64,000 nt of DNA, taken from an uncultured Alloprevotella sp. (lineage in GTDB: Bacteria; Bacteroidota; Bacteroidia; Bacteroidales; Bacteroidaceae). The translations under genes and the position numbers were made by a program. Location of the stretch: positions 1 to 64,000 of the forward strand of contig CALUNU010000005.1 of NCBI GenBank assembly GCA_944322095.1, written 5' to 3'. Below, one piece after another: positions 44,559 to 53,027 of this stretch (position 1 is the stretch's first letter; each line of letters opens with the position of its first letter). The notes beneath the pieces are model-generated. The model was not told the DNA's origin and ran no database searches. It saw nothing but the letters and a program-made list of their open reading frames with translations.

Positions 44559-45071
44559 TTATTCCGTTTCTCCCGCACCGGTTTGCAAAATAAGCGTCGT
44601 GGCGCCGATGGTGACGACGGCCCCGTCCTCAATGACAGCCTGCTCCTTGTTTCCCAGCAGATGGTTCATCAGGAACGTGCCCGTGTTCGACGGGGCATCG
44701 CGCAGCAAAAAGCGAGGCCGGCCTTGTGCGTCGGTCTTCACCGTCACTACGCAATGGGTGGTGTCGACGCTCGGGTCTACCGTGCGGAATGCGGCGTTTG
44801 CCGACGTGCCCCGCACGTATCTGCCGACGACGTTATCGCCCATGTAGAGAGGTATTTCCTGCCGGAAGTGGAAGGCATTCTCCACGACGACAAGATGCCC
44901 GTAAACAGGGCGTTCTTCTGCCGGTTCTTCGCTTTGTCGAGCCGGTTTGAAGCGGATTTTAAACTGTTTGTTGCAGGCCGGGCACGTAAAGACGAGTACG
45001 CGGCCCGGGGCGTAAAGACTTTCGTCGAAGGGGATGAGTTCTTCGCATTTCGGGCAACGGATACGCTTCAT
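44559..45071 (-). CDS. Zinc-ribbon plus FHA-domain protein
   Basis: A 170-aa cytoplasmic protein. A short zinc ribbon at the N-terminus (C6, C9, C30, C33; CPKC and CPAC) is joined to an FHA-like beta domain (about 55-165: GDNVVGRYVRGTSANAAF, then VDTTHCVV and APSNTGTFL). FHA domains bind phosphothreonine, so it may respond to Ser/Thr kinase signalling; no kinase is in the window. It lies 30 bases beyond the HU/SPOR gene. Confidence 0.8.
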   Translation of the reverse strand: MKRIRCPKCEELIPFDESLYAPGRVLVFTCPACNKQFKIRFKPARQSEEPAEERPVYGHLVVVENAFHFRQEIPLYMGDNVVGRYVRGTSANAAFRTVDPSVDTTHCVVTVKTDAQGRPRFLLRDAPSNTGTFLMNHLLGNKEQAVIEDGAVVTIGATTLILQTGAGETE

Positions 45072-45101
45072 TTTTCAAGCTGTTTGTAAAGGAGCTTCCG
45101 C

Positions 45102-46109
45102 TCATCGGAGAGCCATGACCCAAGCGTCGGAAAATTCGCGGTTGGCGCGCAGCGTGTCGAGGCAGGCATAAGCTGCGCCTTCGGTCGGAAAATGGCAATA
45201 GACGACGCGCGTCATCCGCCCTTTGGTATATACTTCTGCTTCCTTGTAACCTTTTTTCTTTAACGTAGTTACAAAGTTTTCTGCATTCTTTACTGTAACG
45301 GAGCTGGCCAAAACTATGGTGTATTTTCCTTCGCTCCGGCTGACTTCTGCGGGAGCCGTCAACGTGCTGTCGGCCACCGTCTGTGCCTCAATGCTTGCCG
45401 GCACGCTGTCGGGGCGCGCCTCGGCCGGCGAAACGGCCGGCTGCTTCTTGTCGGCGCTCATCACTGCCTGCGGACAGCCGAACATAACAGCCTTGCTGGC
45501 TGCTGCCGGGTCGTCGCCAGTGGTTGGGGCGGCCCAGGCAAAATAGAAAACTATGGCCACGACGGCCGCCGCCACGTAGTTGACCAGCTCCTTATTGATG
45601 CTGAACACATACGATTTCTCGCTCTTTTTTACCACGCGCATCTTGCGTTTGCGACGCGGCGCCTCCTTCTTCACGCACTCGGCAGGAGCTTCCAAAGCTT
45701 GAGCCGTAAAAGAGCTGAGCCCGTAAAGCGCCGGCGAAAGCACACCGGCCTCGCAAGGCGCGAAATCATAGTTGCCCGTAGCATCGAGCGAAAGCGTTCC
45801 AATGCCGTTAAACGTGAACGAACCGCTCTCTTGCAGCTCGGCCCGAACCTCGGCCACGGCGTTCTCCACGATACGCTGCGTTTCTGGATAGCTGGTGTCG
45901 TACGCTTGCATGTACGACTGTACCAATAACCCGTCATTCAGCGTCAGACGGGGGTTAAACCCTACGCTGCGGAACGGCGGAATGAACAATTCTTCCTCGG
46001 GCACGTATCGAGCCGGTACATATTGCGTGACAAATCCGCCTAACCCGGGGACTATCACGCAGTTATGCCTGAGAAGCAAGCATTCTATATGTTTCGACAG
46101 CTCAATCAT
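45102..46109 (-). CDS. HU-CCDC81-type protein with transmembrane helix and SPOR domain
   Basis: A 335-aa protein from the ATG at 46109 (MIELSKHIECLLLRHN). The N-terminal 160 or so residues resemble the HU-like CCDC81 repeat (CVIVPGLGGFVTQYVPARYV and PSFRSVGFNP-type motifs). A basic stretch and one transmembrane helix (about 215-235) follow, then a C-terminal SPOR domain (YTIVLASSVTVKNAENFV). SPOR domains bind denuded septal peptidoglycan, so a link between chromosome or cytoskeleton and the division site is plausible. It is the first gene of a three-gene run. Confidence 0.85.
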   Translation of the reverse strand: MIELSKHIECLLLRHNCVIVPGLGGFVTQYVPARYVPEEELFIPPFRSVGFNPRLTLNDGLLVQSYMQAYDTSYPETQRIVENAVAEVRAELQESGSFTFNGIGTLSLDATGNYDFAPCEAGVLSPALYGLSSFTAQALEAPAECVKKEAPRRKRKMRVVKKSEKSYVFSINKELVNYVAAAVVAIVFYFAWAAPTTGDDPAAASKAVMFGCPQAVMSADKKQPAVSPAEARPDSVPASIEAQTVADSTLTAPAEVSRSEGKYTIVLASSVTVKNAENFVTTLKKKGYKEAEVYTKGRMTRVVYCHFPTEGAAYACLDTLRANREFSDAWVMALR

Positions 46110-46114
46110 CTCTG

Positions 46115-46122
46115 CAAAGATA
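46115..46122 (-). promoter_or_regulatory. -7 box directly against the HU-CCDC81 start codon
   Basis: Reads TATCTTTG on the minus strand and ends five bases before the ATG at 46109. If active, transcription would start at or very close to the ATG, giving a nearly leaderless message. Confidence 0.5.
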
Positions 46123-46351
46123 AGGATTATCGGCAAATTTTCGCATATTCCGGCCCCAAGAAAAATGGGGCCGGGAGCCTGCCGAAGATGCACGAAACGT
46201 GCTATCGGCCTCACCTCCTTTCAGTTAGATACGGTGAGATTTTTTTCGGTGAAAAAGCCGTTCCGGTTGCGTTTTCCGGCGTCCGCCTGTGCGTTCTGCG
46301 GAGGCGGAACAGCGCACTTTCCCAAAAGAACAAACCGGGCGGAGGGGACAC

Positions 46352-46390
46352 AAAAAATGCGTGCTTGAAACGTCGGTTTTCAAGCACGCA
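46352..46390 (-). terminator. Rho-independent terminator of the ftsY-rimO-HU operon
   Basis: TGCGTGCTTGAAA (46358-46370) pairs perfectly with TTTCAAGCACGCA (46378-46390), followed by six T residues on the minus strand. Confidence 0.92.
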
Positions 46391-46462
46391 AATACGTATT
46401 TGATAAGGAGATAAAAAATTTTGCTGGCTTCTTACGCGAATATCCTGCCGGCAAACGTCCGT

Positions 46463-47959
46463 TCAATTTTCGTTGCGCGTCGTATCGCCGGTGGAAAGGC
46501 GAAGCTCGGGCAGGCGGATTACCGTGCCGACGGCGATATTGTCGGGATTGTCTATGCTGTTGTACTGGATGATATAGCGGGCGAAACTTTTACTCCCGTA
46601 GACGCGGAGAGCAATGGAACGCAGCGTTTCGCCCCGGCGTACGGTGTGCGTCTCGCGTGTGCCCGTGATGACGTATGAGCCGCGGGGCGTTTCGCGAAGC
46701 TTGGGACGCGGTGTCGCCTCGCGCGAAGGGGATTTTGCTTCCTGTCGGTTGTTCTCAGGTACTTTGGGGGCGGCCTTTTCTTCCGGCTTGTCAGCCTTTT
46801 CCTGTTGGGGAGCCGGCTCAGCTTCTACGGCGGTCGTATCGGCAAGCGAGGCCGTGTCTGCAAGCACGCTGTCGGTACGTGCAGGCACGACGGGGAGCGT
46901 CTTGACCGGCTGCTGCGGCACCTCGGGCTGCGGTCGTTCCGGTACAGCAAACCAGTCGCAAGGGCATAACAGGCGGAAATAACCGGCAAAATAGCTTGCA
47001 GCCATCAGCACCACGACCACTGCCGCAGCTATCAGGAAGCGACGGCGTCTTCTTCGTTCGCCACGGCCAATCTGCTCGTCGTCATCGTCCGTTTCCTCTT
47101 CTTGGCCAAGGGCCTCGTCGGCGCTTGTCTCTTGCTCTGTTTCAGTCCCCGCCATTTCCTCGGCCTCTTGCTCCGTTTCTTCTCGGGCAGGTGCCGTTTC
47201 CGAAAGCTCCTCCTCATGCTCGGTGGGCGCATCCGTCCTTTCTTCGTCCGTGGCGGAAGCATCGTCCGCTTCGTTGCTTGTCGGCGCGGCTTCTACGTCC
47301 GAAGGTGTTGCCGATGCAGGATTTGTTTCTTCATCGTCGGGAACTTCCGCCTCTTCATCTGTCGGCACAGGGGGAATGGCCAAACCATTTTCCTCTTCTG
47401 GCGCGTCGCTACCCGCTTCTGCATTTTGTTGCTCAAAGGGCAGGGGAGGTGGCACCACGCTGTTGGGCAAGGGGGGAAGAGGCGGCAGCTCCGGGATGTC
47501 CGATGCGACCGGTTGCCCCGGCGTTTCGGGCGTAGAGGGAGCCGCAGCTTCTTTCTCGCTACGGGTTTCTTCCGCTTCCTTCCGGGCAAGCTCTTCCATC
47601 ATGCGATCCACGTTGTCGAGCTCCTCCATCTCCGTTTCTTCGTTGAGCACAACGGTCTGAAAATGGGCAAAGGGCCGGTTTATCAAGTCGCGAAGATAAA
47701 CGTCGGGGGTAAAAGAAATCTTCGAATGGCCGCCAATCTGTATGCGTTCGCCGGTATTTACGTTGATGCTCTCGCGTTCACCGACGGCCACTAGTTTAAA
47801 CGTGCCAAATCCCTTGATTTTTACAAATTTGTCGACCTCCAACGCTTCTTCTATGACGTCAAAGAAAGCTTTGACGAATGCGTCGGCCTTTTTCTTGGTA
47901 AGCCCCTCGCGTTCAGCCAGAATATCTGAAAGCTCTTGGAGAAGTATTTTCTTTTCCAT
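46463..47959 (-). CDS. HU-domain protein with transmembrane helix and LysM domain
   Basis: A 498-aa protein. The N-terminal 95 residues are HU/IHF-like (GLTKKKADAFVKAFFDVIEEAL, IKGFGTFKLV). A long acidic Pro/Glu/Ala-rich linker (about 125-280) leads to a transmembrane helix (FLIAAAVVVVLMAASYFAGY) and a C-terminal LysM domain (HTVRRGETLRSIALRVYG). The topology places LysM in the periplasm at peptidoglycan and HU in the cytoplasm. The start at Met 47959 is one choice; 47974 gives an ATGA overlap with the upstream HU gene. Confidence 0.85.
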   Translation of the reverse strand: MEKKILLQELSDILAEREGLTKKKADAFVKAFFDVIEEALEVDKFVKIKGFGTFKLVAVGERESINVNTGERIQIGGHSKISFTPDVYLRDLINRPFAHFQTVVLNEETEMEELDNVDRMMEELARKEAEETRSEKEAAAPSTPETPGQPVASDIPELPPLPPLPNSVVPPPLPFEQQNAEAGSDAPEEENGLAIPPVPTDEEAEVPDDEETNPASATPSDVEAAPTSNEADDASATDEERTDAPTEHEEELSETAPAREETEQEAEEMAGTETEQETSADEALGQEEETDDDDEQIGRGERRRRRRFLIAAAVVVVLMAASYFAGYFRLLCPCDWFAVPERPQPEVPQQPVKTLPVVPARTDSVLADTASLADTTAVEAEPAPQQEKADKPEEKAAPKVPENNRQEAKSPSREATPRPKLRETPRGSYVITGTRETHTVRRGETLRSIALRVYGSKSFARYIIQYNSIDNPDNIAVGTVIRLPELRLSTGDTTRNEN

Positions 47960-47970
47960 CAGGTCTGGTC

Positions 47971-48243
47971 TCATTTCAGTTTGTCTTTCAGCACATTGCT
48001 CGGCTTAAAAGACAGCACGAGTTTGGGCGGCACGAGCATACGTTGCTTCGTCGTGGGATTGACCACCACGCGCTCCAATTTCTTTTTCACCTCAAAATTA
48101 CCAAATCCTTGTATCGTCAGCACGTTTCCCTCGTCCAGCTTGTCGGCAAGCTCTTCGACCAAAGCCGTCGTCAGCTTTTGGGCTTCCGAAGCTGCAATGC
48201 CAAGCTTCGATGCCAGCGAACTTATATATTCTTTGTTGTTCAC
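47971..48243 (-). CDS. HU-family DNA-binding protein
   Basis: A 90-aa histone-like protein. It has the HU dimerisation core (NKEYISSLASKLGIAASEAQKLT) and arm region (IQGFGNFEVKKKLERVVVNPTTKQ; note the GF-GxF signature). It lies between rimO and the HU/LysM gene, overlapping the latter by four bases if the earlier start is used. DNA-binding and nucleoid compaction are the family role. Confidence 0.9.
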   Translation of the reverse strand: MNNKEYISSLASKLGIAASEAQKLTTALVEELADKLDEGNVLTIQGFGNFEVKKKLERVVVNPTTKQRMLVPPKLVLSFKPSNVLKDKLK

Positions 48244-48254
48244 GTCTTACGATT

Positions 48255-49559
48255 TTAAGAGTGAGCGATGGTGCCGTACAGGTCATACTCTTCTGCACCG
48301 GTAATTTTTACATCATAAAAGCTGCCGAGGGTCAGCGTGCCTTCTGAAGCGGGTATCAGCACTTCACAATCCACTTCGGGCGAATCATACTCAGTCCGGC
48401 CGATGTAGAAATCTCCTTCCCGACGGTCTATAATGGTTTTAAACGTCTTTCCCACCTTTTCGGCACAAAGCTGCGCGGAAATGCCCTCCTGCAACTCCAT
48501 CAAAGCGTCCAGGCGCTGCTGTTTTACGTCCTCGGGCACGTCGTCGTCATAATGCTCCGCAGCGTATGTACCCTCTTCCTCGCTGTAAGCAAAGGCTCCC
48601 ATACGGTCAAAACGCATTTCACGGGTAAAGTCAAGCAGCTCTTGGAAATCAGCCTCCGTTTCACCCGGAAAACCTACCATCAGCGTCGTGCGGATACAGA
48701 TGCCGGGCACTTCGCAACGCATGGCCGCCAGCAAATCGAGCGTCTCCCGCTTCGTTGTATGCCGCTGCATCCTTTTCAATACGGGATCGCTGATGTGCTG
48801 CAAGGCTATATCAAGATATTTGCAGACATTATCATTCTCGCGCATCACCCGCAACAAATCCATAGGGAAGTGCGTCGGGTAAGCATAGTGCAAACGGATC
48901 CATTCAACTCCGGGAATACGCGCCAGCTGCTCAACTAATTGCGGTAACATCTGTTCATGATACAGATCTATCCCGTAATAAGTCAGTTCCTGTGCAATAA
49001 TCTGAAATTCCTTCACACCTCGCGCCACGAGCGAGCGCACTTCGTCCACTATCTCCTCCATAGGCCGGCTTCGGTGGCTGCCGGTTATGATAGGAATGGC
49101 ACAATATGCACATTTACGGTCGCAACCTTCTGATATCTTCACGTAAGCATAATGCGATGGTGTAGTCAGAACACGTTCCTGAGCCACCATCTCATCATAA
49201 CCCTCGCCCAAATCGTTCAGGATGTCGTTCCAATTGAATTTGCCGTAGAACTTATCTACCTGCGGTATCTCTTCCCGTAATTCCTTAAAGTAACGCTCAG
49301 ATAAACATCCCATCACAAAAAGCTTATCCAGCCTTCCCTCGTCTTTTAAATTGCACAAAGAAAGAATCATATTGATGCTCTCTTCTTTTGCGTCCCCAAT
49401 AAACCCACAGGTATTCACTATCGCAATATTTCCATGCACTTCCGACGGATTGTGATAGACCATATAGCCTTTTCTTCCGAACTGATACATCAGATGCTCG
49501 GAATCTACGAGGTTTTTGGAGCATCCCATCGTTATTATGTCAACGGTAAGATTTTTCAT
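48255..49559 (-). CDS. rimO: Ribosomal protein S12 methylthiotransferase
   Basis: Radical SAM methylthiotransferase that modifies Asp89 of ribosomal protein uS12. The UPF0004 domain has C13, C51 and C85; the radical SAM cluster EGCDRKCAYCAIP (about 145-157) follows; a C-terminal TRAM domain ends the 434-aa protein. MGCSKNLVDSE is typical of RimO rather than MiaB (which has GCQMN). It lies eight bases after ftsY. Confidence 0.94.
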   Translation of the reverse strand: MKNLTVDIITMGCSKNLVDSEHLMYQFGRKGYMVYHNPSEVHGNIAIVNTCGFIGDAKEESINMILSLCNLKDEGRLDKLFVMGCLSERYFKELREEIPQVDKFYGKFNWNDILNDLGEGYDEMVAQERVLTTPSHYAYVKISEGCDRKCAYCAIPIITGSHRSRPMEEIVDEVRSLVARGVKEFQIIAQELTYYGIDLYHEQMLPQLVEQLARIPGVEWIRLHYAYPTHFPMDLLRVMRENDNVCKYLDIALQHISDPVLKRMQRHTTKRETLDLLAAMRCEVPGICIRTTLMVGFPGETEADFQELLDFTREMRFDRMGAFAYSEEEGTYAAEHYDDDVPEDVKQQRLDALMELQEGISAQLCAEKVGKTFKTIIDRREGDFYIGRTEYDSPEVDCEVLIPASEGTLTLGSFYDVKITGAEEYDLYGTIAHS

Positions 49560-49567
49560 ATCAGTTG

Positions 49568-50533
49568 TTAGAACGAGGTGTTGCTGAATAAAGATTCGAT
49601 GAAGTCGCGGCTGTTAAATGGTTGGAGATCTGAAATCTTTTCGCCGAGGCCTATGTATTTTACAGGGACTTTCAACTGGTGGGAGATGCCTATCACGACG
49701 CCGCCTTTGGCTGTCCCGTCGAGCTTGGTGATGGCCAAGGCCGTTACGTCGGTTGCCTTGATAAATTGCTTGGCTTGCTCAAAGGCGTTCTGGCCTGTCG
49801 AACCGTCCAAGACGAGAAGTATTTCGTGCGGAGCTTCGGGCTCAACTTTCTGCATTACTTTCTTAATCTTGGTCAGTTCGTTCATAAGATTGACTTTGTT
49901 GTGGAGACGTCCGGCTGTGTCGATGATAACGACATCTGCGCCGTTGGCTTTTGCCGAACTTACCGTGTCGTAAGCGACACTGGCCGGGTCGCTACCCATT
50001 TGCTGCTTTATGACTTGCGCTCCAACGCGCTCGCCCCAAATGGAGAGTTGCTCTACGGCTGCGGCACGGAATGTGTCGGCTGCTCCCAGGTAGACTTTTT
50101 TGCCGGCCTGGGCAAACTGATAGGCGAGCTTGCCGATAGTCGTGGTTTTCCCGACGCCGTTTACGCCTACAACCATGATTACATACGGCTTCTGCCCTTC
50201 GGGGAGGTTAAAGCCGCCCTTATCGTCATTGCCGCTCTTTGTGAGCAGCGCTTCAATCTCTTCTTTCAGAATTTGATTCAGCTCTGCCGTGTTTACATAT
50301 TTATCGCGAGCCACGCGCTCTTCGATCCGCTTGATAATCTCCAATGTTGTTTCGACGCCAACGTCGGAACTGATGAGCACGTCTTCCAGATTATCGAGGA
50401 CTTCGTCGTCTACTTTCGATTTCCCGGCGATGGCTCGCGCCAGTTTGCTGAAAACAGAGGTTTTCGTTTTTTCCAAGCCGGCATCGAGAACAGCTTTTTT
50501 TTCTTTCTTCGAGAATATATCAAACAGACCCAT
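49568..50533 (-). CDS. ftsY: Signal recognition particle receptor FtsY
   Basis: A 321-aa SRP-receptor GTPase of the inner membrane, docking SRP-ribosome complexes to SecYEG. The short N-terminus is basic and Lys-rich, without the long acidic A domain of E. coli. The GTPase motifs are GVNGVGKTTTIGKLA (G1), DTFRAAA (G2), DTAGR (G3) and TKLDG (G4), and the C-terminus is FNSRDFIESLF. It heads the rimO-HU-HU/LysM operon. Confidence 0.96.
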   Translation of the reverse strand: MGLFDIFSKKEKKAVLDAGLEKTKTSVFSKLARAIAGKSKVDDEVLDNLEDVLISSDVGVETTLEIIKRIEERVARDKYVNTAELNQILKEEIEALLTKSGNDDKGGFNLPEGQKPYVIMVVGVNGVGKTTTIGKLAYQFAQAGKKVYLGAADTFRAAAVEQLSIWGERVGAQVIKQQMGSDPASVAYDTVSSAKANGADVVIIDTAGRLHNKVNLMNELTKIKKVMQKVEPEAPHEILLVLDGSTGQNAFEQAKQFIKATDVTALAITKLDGTAKGGVVIGISHQLKVPVKYIGLGEKISDLQPFNSRDFIESLFSNTSF

Positions 50534-50559
50534 ATCGCTTAAATTTCATTCTTAACGGA

Positions 50560-50567
50560 CAAAGATA
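50560..50567 (-). promoter_or_regulatory. -7 box for the ftsY operon
   Basis: Reads TATCTTTG on the minus strand, 27 bases upstream of the ftsY ATG. Confidence 0.65.
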
Positions 50568-50621
50568 CGAAGAAAATGCAGGAAATTTTCGGGGGCAGGG
50601 GAAAAACTCTGCCGCCACAAT

Positions 50622-50660
50622 GAAAAGAGGCTGCGCGTTCTTTTATAAACGCGCAGCCTC
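50622..50660 (-). terminator. Rho-independent terminator of the rpmB operon
   Basis: GAGGCTGCGCGTT (50627-50639) pairs with AACGCGCAGCCTC (50648-50660), with a T-rich tail on the minus strand (TTTTC). It separates rpmB-rpmG-DUF4295 from ftsY. Confidence 0.88.
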
Positions 50661-50686
50661 GTATATGAATGGTTCAGACTTCCTAA

Positions 50687-50845
50687 TCAGTTTTTGAAGA
50701 AATCCTTTACTGCTTCGTTGGGTACCATCTGCTCATCAAACACGTAAGCACCCGTTTTCGGGCTCTTCACCATCTTGATCACTTTCGTGTAAGAGCGTCC
50801 GTCGGTTTTACCCGATTGCAGCGTTGCGACAGTTTTCTTTGCCAT
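50687..50845 (-). CDS. DUF4295 small protein
   Basis: A 52-aa basic protein, MAKKTVATLQSGKTDG at the start, with VIKMVKSPKTGAYVFDE and an FFKN end. It is too short to stand out as an ORF but matches the conserved Bacteroidetes DUF4295 protein always found beside rpmG and rpmB. It is probably ribosome-associated (inference from linkage). It starts 13 bases beyond rpmG. Confidence 0.88.
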   Translation of the reverse strand: MAKKTVATLQSGKTDGRSYTKVIKMVKSPKTGAYVFDEQMVPNEAVKDFFKN

Positions 50846-50858
50846 AGTTTATAATCGA

Positions 50859-51050
50859 TTATTTAATTTCTTTGTGAATGGTCATTTTCCGAAGAATGGG
50901 GTTATATTTCTTCAACTCCAAACGTTCAGGCGTGTTCTTACGGTTTTTGGTGGTGATGTAGCGAGACGTTCCGGGCAGACCGCTCTCTTTCATCTCCGTG
51001 CATTCGAGAATAACCTGAACTCTATTGCCTTTTGCTTTCTTACCAGCCAT
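50859..51050 (-). CDS. rpmG: Ribosomal protein bL33
   Basis: A 63-aa large-subunit ribosomal protein ([19 protein letters not shown], then [19 protein letters not shown]). It lacks the CxxC zinc pairs, so it is the zinc-independent form. Fifteen bases beyond rpmB. Confidence 0.94.
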   Translation of the reverse strand: MAGKKAKGNRVQVILECTEMKESGLPGTSRYITTKNRKNTPERLELKKYNPILRKMTIHKEIK

Positions 51051-51065
51051 TGTTGTCGAGATTTA

Positions 51066-51326
51066 TTATCCAATTACTTTAATATCTTTCCAATCGCAAT
51101 ATCCCTTGGCTACTGCGTTGTTCAACGCGGCGTCAAGTCCCACCTTATTGATAAGGCGCAGGCCGGCAGCGCTCAGCTTCAAGCTGATCCAGCAGTCCTG
51201 CTCCACGTAATAGAATTTTTTCGTGAACAAGTTTACATCAAACGTACGCTTGGTGCGGCGCTTTGAGTGTGAAACGTTGTTGCCATTCATGGCCTTCTTC
51301 CCTGTAATCTGACAAATCTTAGACAT
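51066..51326 (-). CDS. rpmB: Ribosomal protein bL28
   Basis: An 86-aa large-subunit ribosomal protein from the ATG at 51326 ([21 protein letters not shown]). [14 protein letters not shown] is the rRNA-binding part. First gene of the rpmB-rpmG-DUF4295 operon, behind a clear promoter. Confidence 0.95.
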   Translation of the reverse strand: MSKICQITGKKAMNGNNVSHSKRRTKRTFDVNLFTKKFYYVEQDCWISLKLSAAGLRLINKVGLDAALNNAVAKGYCDWKDIKVIG

Positions 51327-51380
51327 TGCTATCTTATTCTTTTTGTTCTTCTTGATGTGAATATTTCCCAATACGAGGTG

Positions 51381-51388
51381 CAAAGTTA
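51381..51388 (-). promoter_or_regulatory. Promoter for rpmB-rpmG-DUF4295
   Basis: Reads TAACTTTG on the minus strand, with TTG (51405-51407) about 16 bases further upstream, a possible -33 element. It is 54 bases upstream of rpmB. Confidence 0.7.
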
Positions 51389-51434
51389 ATACTTAAATCA
51401 TTCACAAGCAAGTAATTCTACAAAAATATCGTCT

Positions 51435-51947
51435 TTATTCGCCGTCGCTTGCCTGCTCTTTAAGAAAATCGCGGAGCATGTGCATGGCTACGCTTGTGGC
51501 TGTGGCCAGGTTTTTGTCGCGTCCGTTGTCTTCTTCAATCATGCGGGTAACAATCTTTTCGTTGGAACCTACGGCTATCCAGATGGTGCCTACAATCACG
51601 CCGCTCTTACCACCGTCGGGGCCGCCGGGGCCTGCATAGCCGCTGATGGCAACCGAATAGTCGGAGTGGAACAGGTTGTTGGCTCCCACGATCATCTGTT
51701 TCACCACTTCCTCGCACACGGCCGTCTGCTCTTCGATGACGTTTGCGTCGACGTGAAGAATGTCTTCTTTCACCTCGTCGGCGTAGCAGATGAGACCGCC
51801 TTTATAATAGTTGGAACTGCCGGGCACAGCCGTGATGACGCTGGCTATTCTTCCGGCTGTACAGCTTTCTGCCGTTGAGAGCGTTTTGTGCTCGCGCCAG
51901 AGCATTTCGTTGATTTCCTTGCTGACTAACTTTAAATCTAATTCCAT
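51435..51947 (-). CDS. CinA-family nicotinamide-nucleotide amidohydrolase (PncC)
   Basis: A 170-aa CinA C-terminal-type domain alone, without the N-terminal molybdopterin-binding-like part. Motifs: TLSTAESCTAGRIA (about 22-35), GSSNYYKGGLICYADEVKEDIL, and SGYAGPGGPDGGKSGVIVGTIW. The family deamidates NMN to recycle pyridine nucleotides. 36 bases beyond tsaD. Confidence 0.9.
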   Translation of the reverse strand: MELDLKLVSKEINEMLWREHKTLSTAESCTAGRIASVITAVPGSSNYYKGGLICYADEVKEDILHVDANVIEEQTAVCEEVVKQMIVGANNLFHSDYSVAISGYAGPGGPDGGKSGVIVGTIWIAVGSNEKIVTRMIEEDNGRDKNLATATSVAMHMLRDFLKEQASDGE

Positions 51948-51983
51948 GGTGTATCGTTCGTTAGGATTTATGTTTTATGAATT

Positions 51984-53024
51984 TCAAATCACGGTGCGTG
52001 AGTAGGCCGGCTTGTCCAGCGAACAGAAATCGCCGTCGCCAAACTTGTAGTACCCCGTCATGGCTATCATGGCGGCGTTGTCCGTCGTATAGCCAAACTC
52101 TGGTATATATATATGCCATTGTCCCGACCGGCCGCGCGCCTTGAAGGCGTTGCGCAGCCCGGTATTGGCCGACACGCCGCCCGAAAGCGCTACGTGACGG
52201 ATGCCCGTCTGCTTTACGGCCATAGAGAGCTTCTTGACGAGTATATCCACGATGGTCTGTTCCAGCGATGCCGCCAAGTCCTCCTTGTGGTGTTCGATGA
52301 AATCGGGGTCTTCCTTCACGTGGTCGCGCAGGAAATAGAGGAAAGAGGTTTTCAGTCCGCTGAAACTGTAATCGAGCCCCTCGACATGCGGCTTACTGAA
52401 AGCATAAGCTTTCGGGTTTCCCTTGCGAGCCAGGCGGTCTATGATGGGGCCGCCCGGATAGCCCAGGCCCATCACTTTCGAGCACTTGTCAATGGCTTCG
52501 CCTGCGGCATCGTCGATGGTCTGCCCCAGGATAGTCATTTTATTATAGGCGTCCACTCTCACTATCTGCGAGTTGCCACCGCTCACGAGGAGACAGAGAT
52601 AGGGAAAGGGTGGGGCGGCGTGGTCGTCGCCCTCCTTACGGATGAAGTGGGCCAGCACGTGGCCCTGCAAATGGTTGACTTCGATCAATGGTATGCCCAA
52701 AGAAAGGGCCATGCCCTTGGCAAACGACGTTCCGACGAGCAGAGAGCCCATCAGTCCCGGCCCGAGCGTGACAGCCACGGCCGAAAGCTGCTCGCGGGCC
52801 ACGCCGGCCTGCTTCAAAGCCTGGTCGACAACGGGCACGATGTTTTGCTGATGGGCGCGCGAGGCCAACTCGGGCACCACGCCCCCGTAAGCTTCGTGCA
52901 CGGCCTGCCCGGCCGTTACGTTGCTCAGCAAAATGCCGTTTTTCACCACAGCGGCCGACGTATCGTCGCAGCTGGACTCGATGCCCAGGATGATCGTATC
53001 GCTTTGTTCTTTTCGGAGCGTCAT
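51984..53024 (-). CDS. tsaD: tRNA N6-threonylcarbamoyladenosine transferase
   Basis: A 346-aa enzyme that installs t6A37 on tRNAs with TsaB and TsaE. It has GIESSCDDTSAAVV at the start, the metal site HLQGH (VNHLQGHVLAHF), and LVSGGNSQIV and GEAIDKCSKVMGLGYPGGPIID. The normal length supports the start. It lies three bases beyond map. Confidence 0.96.
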   Translation of the reverse strand: MTLRKEQSDTIILGIESSCDDTSAAVVKNGILLSNVTAGQAVHEAYGGVVPELASRAHQQNIVPVVDQALKQAGVAREQLSAVAVTLGPGLMGSLLVGTSFAKGMALSLGIPLIEVNHLQGHVLAHFIRKEGDDHAAPPFPYLCLLVSGGNSQIVRVDAYNKMTILGQTIDDAAGEAIDKCSKVMGLGYPGGPIIDRLARKGNPKAYAFSKPHVEGLDYSFSGLKTSFLYFLRDHVKEDPDFIEHHKEDLAASLEQTIVDILVKKLSMAVKQTGIRHVALSGGVSANTGLRNAFKARGRSGQWHIYIPEFGYTTDNAAMIAMTGYYKFGDGDFCSLDKPAYSRTVI

Positions 53025-53027
53025 AAG

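Larger units (their letters stand above)
46110..46462. other. Intergenic region with promoter and terminator
   Basis: 353 bases between the HU/LysM gene end and the HU-CCDC81 gene start. It has a terminator (46352-46390), an 8-base hairpin CCGGCCCC/GGGGCCGG (46150-46174) and the -7 box at 46115-46122. The rest holds nothing recognisable. Confidence 0.6.
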
